Origin: CAZBLK01 sp964492715
GTDB lineage: Bacteria; Bacillota; Clostridia; Lachnospirales; WRBF01
DNA: 48,240 nt
NCBI GenBank assembly: GCA_964492715.1
Contig: CAZBLK010000020.1
Coordinates: 1-48,240 of the forward strand
Reading direction: 5' to 3'
Shown here: positions 43,258-48,240 of the stretch, piece by piece
Numbering within the stretch: the stretch's first letter is position 1
How the letters are laid out: each line of letters starts with the position of its first letter
Notes under the pieces: model-generated
The model's database searches: none
Seen by the model: only the letters and a program-made list of their open reading frames with translations
Told to the model about the DNA's origin: nothing
Position numbers and translations under genes: made by a program

Positions 43258-44575
43258 GGTCGTTTGGAACACAATGTTCCAAAAAATATTTTTTTGCTTC
43301 AGAAAAACTGGAAAAATATTTTACTTCTTTGTCATTTTGCCTAATACGTTCTGCCAAATCTTTCGAGTGAATTAAACCGGTGTCAGGTTCTCTCGCTGGG
43401 TAAATGTCAAGAATAATTATTTCGTCAGCGTCTTTAAAAGAATTTGAAAACTCATCAAGCAAGTTATAGGTGCGAGTGTATGTGTGCGGTTGGAAGGCAC
43501 AGTACACCTTCCTGTAGTTTCCGTTTTTTGCCCCGGAAAGTGTAGCCATAATTTCGGTTGGGTGGTGTGCGTAGTCGTCTACGACAATTGCACCGCCGTT
43601 AAACATGCCTTTTTGCTCGAACCTACGCTTTGCACCTGCAAAATCGTTCAAAGCTTCCACGATTTTTTCAGTTTCAATTCCTAAAGAATACGCTGTTGCA
43701 AAAGCTGCCAAAGCATTTTTTACGTTATGCTCTCCAATTACTTTAAGCGAAATGCTTGCGACTTCATCACCTTTAAAAACAACTTTAAATGAAGCGTTAC
43801 CTGCCAAATCATAAACAATGTCTTTTGCAAAGCAGTCTGCGTTTTCGTTGCCAAACGTAATTATATTACTACTTAAACCGCTTACAACCACTTCATACGA
43901 AGGCATTTCGTTGTTAATTACAAGCGTGCCTCCTTTTCTTATGTTTTCTGCAAATTTATGAAAAGAAGTTTCAACTGCCTCTAAATTTTTAAAGTAGTCA
44001 AGATGGTCTGCTTCTATGTTTAAAATTACGCCAACTTGTGGGAAAAACTGTAAAAATCCATCAAAGTATTCGCAAGACTCTACAACAATGTAATTTGTGC
44101 TTCCAATTTGAAAGCTTTTTTGAAGCTTTGGCACAATGCCGCCAACAGAAGCCGTCGGGTTTTTGCCTGCTGTTAAAAGAATTTCTGTTATCATTGAAGT
44201 TGTAGAAGTTTTGCCGTGTGTGCCTGAAACACAAATTGGGCAGTCGTAGTCGTTCATCATGTTACCAAGAAGGCACGCCCTGTCAATTATGTTCATATTG
44301 AGTGCTTTTGCCTTTACCATTTCCGGGTTGTCTTCTTTAATTGCGGCTGTATATACAACAAGGTCTGTGTCTGTAAGCAAGTTTTCCTCACTATGCGGCA
44401 CAGAAACGCTTATCCCTATTTCTTTTAAATGTGTAACAATTTCAGAGTCTGAAACGTCTGAGCCTGTAACTCTAAAACCCTTTGTATGCAAAATTTCGGC
44501 AAGCCCACTCATGCTAATGCCGCCTATTCCGATGAAATGTATGTTTTTGTGGTTATTTAATAAAACCCTATACAT
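43196..44575 (-). CDS. murC: UDP-N-acetylmuramate--L-alanine ligase
   Basis: A 459-residue Mur ligase that adds L-Ala to UDP-MurNAc in peptidoglycan synthesis. The N-terminal domain has NIHFIGIGGISMSGLAEIL and VTGSDVSDS. The ATP loop is SGTHGKTSTT (118-124), and ESCEYFDGFLQF and NIEADHLDYFKN carry the metal-binding residues. VVDDYAHHPTEI and CAFQPHTYTRT mark the C-terminal domain. It stands alone beyond the replication genes, rather than in a mur/dcw cluster. A family 3 repeat lies 34 bases upstream of its start. Confidence 0.97.
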   Translation of the reverse strand: MYRVLLNNHKNIHFIGIGGISMSGLAEILHTKGFRVTGSDVSDSEIVTHLKEIGISVSVPHSEENLLTDTDLVVYTAAIKEDNPEMVKAKALNMNIIDRACLLGNMMNDYDCPICVSGTHGKTSTTSMITEILLTAGKNPTASVGGIVPKLQKSFQIGSTNYIVVESCEYFDGFLQFFPQVGVILNIEADHLDYFKNLEAVETSFHKFAENIRKGGTLVINNEMPSYEVVVSGLSSNIITFGNENADCFAKDIVYDLAGNASFKVVFKGDEVASISLKVIGEHNVKNALAAFATAYSLGIETEKIVEALNDFAGAKRRFEQKGMFNGGAIVVDDYAHHPTEIMATLSGAKNGNYRKVYCAFQPHTYTRTYNLLDEFSNSFKDADEIIILDIYPAREPDTGLIHSKDLAERIRQNDKEVKYFSSFSEAKKYFLEHCVPNDLLITMGAGDVYLLGDELLST

Positions 44576-44608
44576 TATGCTACCACAACCTCGCCCTCAC
44601 TAATTTGT

Positions 44609-44652
44609 TATAGCAAATTGAATAAAGTTGTTCACCATTTTCAAATTGCTAT
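44609..44652. repeat. Family 3 repeat, 44-bp compact palindrome
   Basis: TATAGCAAATTGAATAAAG at the left, GTTCACCATTTT in the middle and CAAATTGCTAT at the right. The ends pair, and the core matches the copies at 6721 and 38267. It sits upstream of murC, in the probable promoter region. Confidence 0.75.
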
Positions 44653-44758
44653 GTGTATTTATTATACAATTAATTTACTATAATATAGAAGAATATGCAA
44701 ATGGTTTTGTAAATTATTACAATTTTATAAATAATTCCCAATTATAATTAAACCTAAA

Positions 44759-45028
44759 CAATACGTTTCCCTGGCATGACCAAAGAAGAAATCCAAGCTC
44801 AAGAAGCTGCCAGCACAGAAAAAAGAGCCGCAAAACCGAGCAAGGGCAAACCTTTGCTAAGGACTGGTGGGATATGGTGATGGAATTTACCGGCGGCGAT
44901 ATGAGTCTTATCCCAGAGCTTGAAAAGTTTGCCGATAATCGGCAGAACTGGAACAACGACTTAAAAGATAAATTAGATGCTGCCGCACCGTTTTTGCAAA
45001 AATCTCTTGAAGTCTATTTATCAAAGTA
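44759..45028 (+). pseudogene. MerR-family regulator (TipAS-type C-terminal domain), decayed
   Basis: Only the C-terminal effector-domain end survives, split by a frameshift. First RFPGMTKEEIQAQEAA in one frame, then in another KDWWDMVMEFTGGDMSLIPE continuing through KFADNRQNWNND to SLEVYLSK and a stop at 45026-45028. The DWW.MVMEFTGGDMSL(L/I)PEL motif is characteristic of the drug-sensing domain of a Firmicutes MerR group. No DNA-binding part is present. It stands directly before an ABC transporter remnant, a pairing known for drug-efflux operons. Confidence 0.75.
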
Positions 45029-45054
45029 AAACTTGAATATGGGAGGACAGGACA

Positions 45055-45360
45055 ATGATACAAGCAATTAAGGTTGACAATTTAGTAAAAAGCTATGGCT
45101 CAAACAGTGTTATCAAAGGCATATCCTTTGAAATAGGGCAAGGTGAAATTATCGCCCTGCTTGGAACAAACGGCGCAGGCAAGACAACTACGCTTAAATG
45201 TATTGAGGGGCTTCGGAAATATAATGGCGGTAAAATAACTGTTAATGGCAAAATCGGTGTTCAGCTACAATCGTCCTCGTTGCCCGAATCTATAAAGGCG
45301 ATAGAAGCCTACAATTTATTCTGCGGCTGGAATAAAGCAAAACCCGACTATGAACAGTTC
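45055..45360 (+). pseudogene. ABC transporter ATP-binding protein, N-terminal fragment
   Basis: From ATG 45055 (ribosome site GGGAGGAC) the frame reads IKVDNLVKSYGSNSVIKGIS, then Walker A LGTNGAGKTTTLKCIEGL and a Q-loop GVQLQSSSLPESIKA. After about 100 residues (PDYEQF) the family match stops, and the frame runs into out-of-frame permease sequence until a stop at 45453. Signature motif, Walker B and the H-loop are missing, so it cannot work. It belonged to a DrrA/CcmA-type exporter. Confidence 0.85.
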
Positions 45361-45881
45361 TCTCCTCGCCTGTTCCGCTTGTGGAGTTGTACGGCAGTGA
45401 AATTAAAAAGGCTTACAAGGTTGGACGCATACCCTTGTGGGCTTCGGCAGTAAATAATTTCATATCTGCATTTGTTCATTTGTTTATCGTGAACCTTGTG
45501 ATATTTTTAGCTGCACCGATTGCGTTTGATGCCGCAAAGCCTGCCGATATTCCGCTATATCTTGCTTCGGTTGCATTGTTTATTGCGGTATGTATATCGG
45601 TCGGTACGGTGCTTGGTTTGTTTGTCAAAGCTACTTCTAAGCTGACGATGTTTTCACAGCTTATCTTTCTGCCGTCTCTGATGCTTTCGGGTATTATGTT
45701 CCCTGTAAATCTCTTACCGGAGGTTCTTAGTTATGTAGGCAAGATATTCCCTGCAACTTGGGGGTTTGCATTGATGACGAGCGGTGCATTTGATATGGCA
45801 ACGCTGTTGCCGTTACTCGTCATATTGATTGTTGCAGTAGGGTTAAGCGGTTTTCGGTTGTCGAAGATGGGCGTGGAGTAA
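45361..45881 (+). pseudogene. ABC-2 type permease, C-terminal fragment
   Basis: Starting PVPLVELYGSEIKKAYKVG and continuing through about four membrane segments (FISAFVHLFIVNLVIFL, then SVGTVLGLFVKATSKLTMFS, LMLSGIMFPVNLLP, LLVILIVAVGLSGF) to GVE and a stop. This is the last third of an ABC-2 permease. It is joined out of frame to the ATPase fragment at about 45355-45375, so one internal deletion removed the end of the ATPase gene and the start of the permease gene. Confidence 0.85.
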
Positions 45882-45907
45882 TTACGATATTTGGGGAGGA
45901 TATAAAG

Positions 45908-46171
45908 ATGAGTAATATATCTGATAAGTGGATTAGCAAAGAATATCAAAGCAGATACAGTTTTGTACTAAAGATTGTTACGGCAAGCGTTGTTCTGGGG
46001 ACAGTTATCGCAAAAGCGTTGGAATTTGCTGCTACCACATCGGATTGGGGTACGGTAATGCAAACGACGGCTTTACAGCTGTTTGGAGCGGTTTGTTTTC
46101 GTCACTGCATTGTTTGCCTTTTTTAGTCGTGCAGGGTTAAATCTCGGCATTACCGAAACTCACAGAAATAA
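45908..46171 (+). pseudogene. Membrane protein N-terminal fragment, frameshifted
   Basis: ATG 45908 with GGGGAGGA upstream gives MSNISDKWISKEYQSRYSFV and a membrane segment (VLKIVTASVVLGTVIAKAL). At about 46090 the frame shifts: one frame ends quickly, while the next continues FVTALFAFFSRAGLNLGI. It is then interrupted by the 164-base hairpin element at 46172. The family was not recognised. Confidence 0.55.
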
Positions 46172-46335
46172 GAACCTGTGTTCAATACGAAGTCGTCGTA
46201 TTGGCGAGGATTGGCGTCGCTGTACGATGAAGCGTGGTAAGTGCGTACTTGAAGCATGTACGTGCTTACCACGCTGAAGAAGTACAGCAGCGTCAAGACC
46301 GCCAAGACGGCGGCTAGAGTATTGAACACAGGTTC
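46172..46335. repeat. 164-bp GC-rich long-hairpin element
   Basis: GAACCTGTGTTCAATAC (46172-46188) pairs perfectly with GTATTGAACACAGGTTC (46319-46335). Inside, GCGTGGTAAGTGCGTAC pairs nearly perfectly with GTACGTGCTTACCACGC, and GCTGTAC with GTACAGC, with further partial pairing between (CGTATTGGCG..) and (..CGCCAAGACGG). The entire element folds on itself. Its composition is much richer in G and C than the surroundings. It separates two membrane-protein fragments. Confidence 0.8.
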
Positions 46336-46852
46336 TAAATCCACTGAACAGCAATTTTCTAAAGCAGGGGTAATTTTCCGAACTTTTTTAATAATGGTTT
46401 TTTGTTTATCTCTAATCTTTGCGCCACAAATTTTTCGCGTCTCATTTACAGACAGCTTTGTTTCTATCTTTAACATAGAAGCGGTAAAATCCGTTTGGTT
46501 TGTGTTTGTAGGGATTGTGATGCTTCAATTAACTAAAGAAGTATTACGATTGATTGAGGGAGCATACACAAAACGATATGTCGCTGTGAGTGTTTTATTA
46601 AATGTAACATTGTTGATTTTGACAGGAGTTTGGCTGTTAAACGGTGAGATTATCAATTCCGAGTTTATATCCTATGTAACCGCACAGATTGACAGCGATG
46701 TCGCTTTATTTAAGGTCGTTTTAGAAAATTGCAATGTTATACTTTTGGGAATTACAGCGTTTGGATTGGTGGCGGAAACGTTAAGCTCTATGAAATACTT
46801 TAATAAATTATTCCTCAGTTTTATCAAGCCTTTGTTATGTCAAAAACCGTAA
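46336..46852 (+). pseudogene. Membrane protein C-terminal fragment
   Basis: Following the hairpin, an open frame continues with STEQQFSKAGVIFRTFLI and four to five membrane segments (MVFCLSLIFAPQIF, then VWFVFVGIVMLQL, VLLNVTLLILTGVWLL, and VILLGITAFGLVAETL). The overall look is of the membrane portion of small Firmicutes sensor/permease-like proteins (HAAS-type), but I cannot place it firmly. It has no start of its own: an ATG at 46256 would lie inside the hairpin element. It may be the other half of the 45908 gene. Confidence 0.5.
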
Positions 46853-47190
46853 CAGAATTAGTAGATGCTTGCGATAAAATTTTATATGGGCGTATGGAAA
46901 AGCACGTTATTTCGGACGCTTTGTTATTAGCTACCACAGTGATTTCTGCCAGCCATGGACAAATACTAGTGCAGGAAGCCTCCAGACAATCCGGTTACAG
47001 TGAGCGACAGGAGTTTAAAAACTGGATATTTGATGACCCTGAACGCAGGGAAAGGCTTTGTTCGACTTACAACAGGCTTTTCAACTCCACAAGGGTAAGG
47101 CAATAAGATGGAAGTCACTTAACTTTCCCCGGTATGTCGCCTGAAATAAGTCTTAGAACTCATCAAAAGGACGCCATTGCACGAACGTGA
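46837..47190 (+). pseudogene. Mobile-element helicase/methylase remnant
   Basis: The frame contains KNWIFDDPERRERLCSTYNR, then LFNSTRVRQ followed by an in-frame TAA (47104-47106) where a Tyr codon would be expected, then DGSHLTFPGMSPEISLRTHQ and KDAIART before another stop. This text matches the region just before the helicase motor in the very large methylase-helicase proteins of conjugative elements (W.(F/D)..PER...L...YN..FN..R.R.YDGSHL). Everything else of that protein is gone. The first 50 residues (MSKTVTELVDACDKI...) are unidentified and may come from another gene. Confidence 0.7.
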
Positions 47191-47465
47191 TTAATAAAAA
47201 GACGATTTTAGAGAAAGTGCTACAGCCTAGTAAAATCAACGTGTTTGAAAGTTGCTATTCTAATCTCCCAGAGGGAGCAATATCAGAGAGGATATATAAG
47301 CTACGCAAGTGCCATAAGCTAAGCCTTATAGATTTTGCGGAAAAGGTTGGCGTACACTGTAGCACGGTTAAAGATTGGGAAGATGGGAAAAAGAAGCCTT
47401 TCAGAAGTAGCTTACTCAAAATATGCAAGGCGTTTGAAATTGACATTTCGTACTTTGGTGGATAA
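47187..47465 (+). CDS. XRE-family helix-turn-helix regulator
   Basis: A 92-residue protein with a Cro/C1-type HTH over residues 30-90: ISERIYKLRKCHKLSLIDFA, then EKVGVHCSTVKDWEDGKKKP and LLKICKAFEIDISYF. The GTG at 47187 is the longest start, but AAAGGA lies about 17 bases upstream, so a later start is possible. It immediately follows the helicase remnant. Likely a small repressor from a mobile element, or one linked to the toxin-antitoxin pair 70 bases downstream. Confidence 0.8.
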   Translation: MINKKTILEKVLQPSKINVFESCYSNLPEGAISERIYKLRKCHKLSLIDFAEKVGVHCSTVKDWEDGKKKPFRSSLLKICKAFEIDISYFGG

Positions 47466-47535
47466 GCCAAAATTATACTTGATATATTATCATAATTATG
47501 ATAATATTAAGCCATAATGTAACCGAGGTGATAAT

Positions 47536-47838
47536 ATGCCACATATAATACCAGTTTCTGAATTACGCAATAATTTTACAGAAGTATCAAGAATTGTTCA
47601 TCAGACTAATCAACCAGTTTACTTAACCAAGAATGGTTATGGTGATATGGTAGTTATGAGCATTGAAGCGTTTGAGAAAAGGCTACTTGAAGATGAAATA
47701 AACAGCAAGCTAAAAGAAGCTGAAATTGAAGCCTTAACTTCAAACGAAAGATTTGACTTTGACGAAGTTTCAAATGAAATGAGGGGACTACTCGTTGAAA
47801 AGCTACAAGGTAAAAATGCTTTCGTCAGCAAGGAATGA
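47536..47838 (+). CDS. Phd/YefM-family antitoxin
   Basis: A 100-residue antitoxin. The N-terminal half IIPVSELRNNFTEVSRIVHQ, then TNQPVYLTKNGYGDMVVMS, is the dimerising DNA-binding Phd/YefM fold. The C-terminal half is charged and should wrap the toxin. GAGGTGAT precedes the ATG. It overlaps the toxin gene by 44 bases. It would neutralise the RelE/ParE-type toxin and repress the shared promoter. Confidence 0.92.
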   Translation: MPHIIPVSELRNNFTEVSRIVHQTNQPVYLTKNGYGDMVVMSIEAFEKRLLEDEINSKLKEAEIEALTSNERFDFDEVSNEMRGLLVEKLQGKNAFVSKE

Positions 47839-48097
47839 TTTAGCTGAAATAATTGAGTATTTATCGGATTTTAGCGGAGATGTCGCATTGAATCAATATG
47901 ACATGATTATTGACAAAATTAATAGTCTGAAAACCTTTCCATTTAAGTATGAGGAGTATCGGTCAAACTCATCATACTTTAAGTATAGGCGATTAGTGGT
48001 TAATAATTATTTAGTTTTTTACGTTGTGCTTGATGATACTGTTGAAATACACCGGATAGTTCATGCTAAAATTGATTTAAGCAAGATATTGGAATAG
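47795..48097 (+). CDS. RelE/ParE-superfamily toxin
   Basis: A 100-residue basic protein: SYKVKMLSSARNDLAEIIEY, then PFKYEEYRSNSSYFKYRRLV, VNNYLVFYVVLDDTVEIHRI and a short tail. This is the RelE/ParE fold, in which members either cut mRNA at the ribosome or poison DNA gyrase; which one cannot be told from the sequence. The start is a TTG at 47795 with GAGGGG seven bases upstream, inside the antitoxin gene, so the pair is translationally coupled. Confidence 0.9.
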   Translation: MKSYKVKMLSSARNDLAEIIEYLSDFSGDVALNQYDMIIDKINSLKTFPFKYEEYRSNSSYFKYRRLVVNNYLVFYVVLDDTVEIHRIVHAKIDLSKILE

Positions 48098-48187
48098 ATT
48101 GATTGGTTGACGAAACTTAGTTCACGTTAAGTCTAAGCTATGGAAAATATAATATCTCGAATCCTAAGTTATTGAGCAAATATCCAA

Positions 48188-48228
48188 GGGGCTGTTGCAA
48201 AACCATAAATATGGTTGGCAACAGCCCC
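48188..48228. repeat. GGGGCTGTTGC hairpin
   Basis: GGGGCTGTTGC at the left pairs with CAACAGCCCC at the right, enclosing AACCATA/TATGGTT, so nearly all 41 bases are paired. No U-tract follows. This sequence type occurs at insertion-sequence ends and as short intergenic hairpins in Clostridia. It might end the toxin-antitoxin transcript or be an IS relic. Confidence 0.65.
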
Positions 48229-48240
48229 AGTTTGATGAAT

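Noticed and set aside
46172..46335. Integron attC site
   Set aside because: The ends do not show the RYYYAAC/GTTRRRY core pair, pairing is too regular and too long, and there is no integrase or cassette array.
46256..46852. Intact 198-residue membrane protein starting at 46256
   Set aside because: Its first 25 codons lie inside the hairpin element and it has no ribosome site, so it is treated as a fragment.
1..48240. CRISPR array
   Set aside because: No set of direct repeats with regular unique spacers was seen. The repeats found are dispersed inverted repeats.
1..48240. tRNA or rRNA genes
   Set aside because: No cloverleaf with the conserved GGTTCRA loop, and no rRNA-like sequence was recognised in the gaps.

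Overview
The window is AT-rich DNA from a low-GC Gram-positive anaerobe, most likely a member of the Clostridia. The support is a two-subunit Fe-S type L-serine dehydratase, an S-layer-homology (SLH) anchored starch enzyme, DnaD and DnaI-type replication proteins, a DUF1540 mini-protein, strong AGGAGG-like ribosome sites and several TTG/GTG starts. I see no rRNA, tRNA or CRISPR array. The species cannot be named from sequence alone.

Layout. 1-208: the start of a transposase cut by the window edge. 315-6043 (minus): an aminotransferase followed by three membrane-glycosylation genes (a very large GT-C enzyme, a GT2 transferase, a GtrA flippase-like protein). 6568-6720: a DUF1540 mini-gene. 7198-20056: a hexuronide utilisation locus. 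On the minus strand are a GPH-type sugar/cation symporter, uxuA, an SDR mannonate oxidoreductase, uxaC, kdgA and kdgK, the full route from glucuronate to pyruvate and glyceraldehyde-3-phosphate. Divergent on the plus strand are an AraC regulator, a GH2 enzyme (probable beta-glucuronidase), a HAD hydrolase and a NagZ-like GH3 enzyme. 20057-20925 is a repeat-rich gap. 20926-24261: truA, a small protein of a possibly spore-associated kind, and a YesN-like response regulator. 24444-29843 (plus): a DEDDh exonuclease, aroC, a LUD-domain protein, sdaAB, sdaAA and an aminotransferase. 30178-38235: a 2685-residue secreted amylopullulanase with two GH13 catalytic domains and three SLH repeats. 38477-44575 (minus): CoA-disulfide reductase with rhodanese domain, thioredoxin, DnaI-like loader, DnaD-like protein and murC. 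44759-47190: a graveyard of broken genes (MerR regulator, ABC transporter, membrane protein, mobile-element helicase) with different codon use and a 164-bp hairpin. 47187-48097: an XRE regulator and a Phd/RelE-type toxin-antitoxin pair.

The most unusual layer is not in the proteins. At least three families of short inverted-repeat elements sit between genes. Family 1 (about 48 bp, GGGCGTGTTTG ends, TA at the borders) directly provides the TAG stop codon of three unrelated genes (AraC regulator, response regulator, thioredoxin), always in the same orientation to the gene. Family 2 (67 bp, TAGTCATATAACTT ends) has two 62/67-identical copies, one of them nested inside a family 3 element. Family 3 (TATAGCAATTTGAATAAA ends, core GTTCACCATTTTG) has at least four copies. 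A cluster of DnaA-box-like 9-mers lies between the DnaD-like gene and murC.
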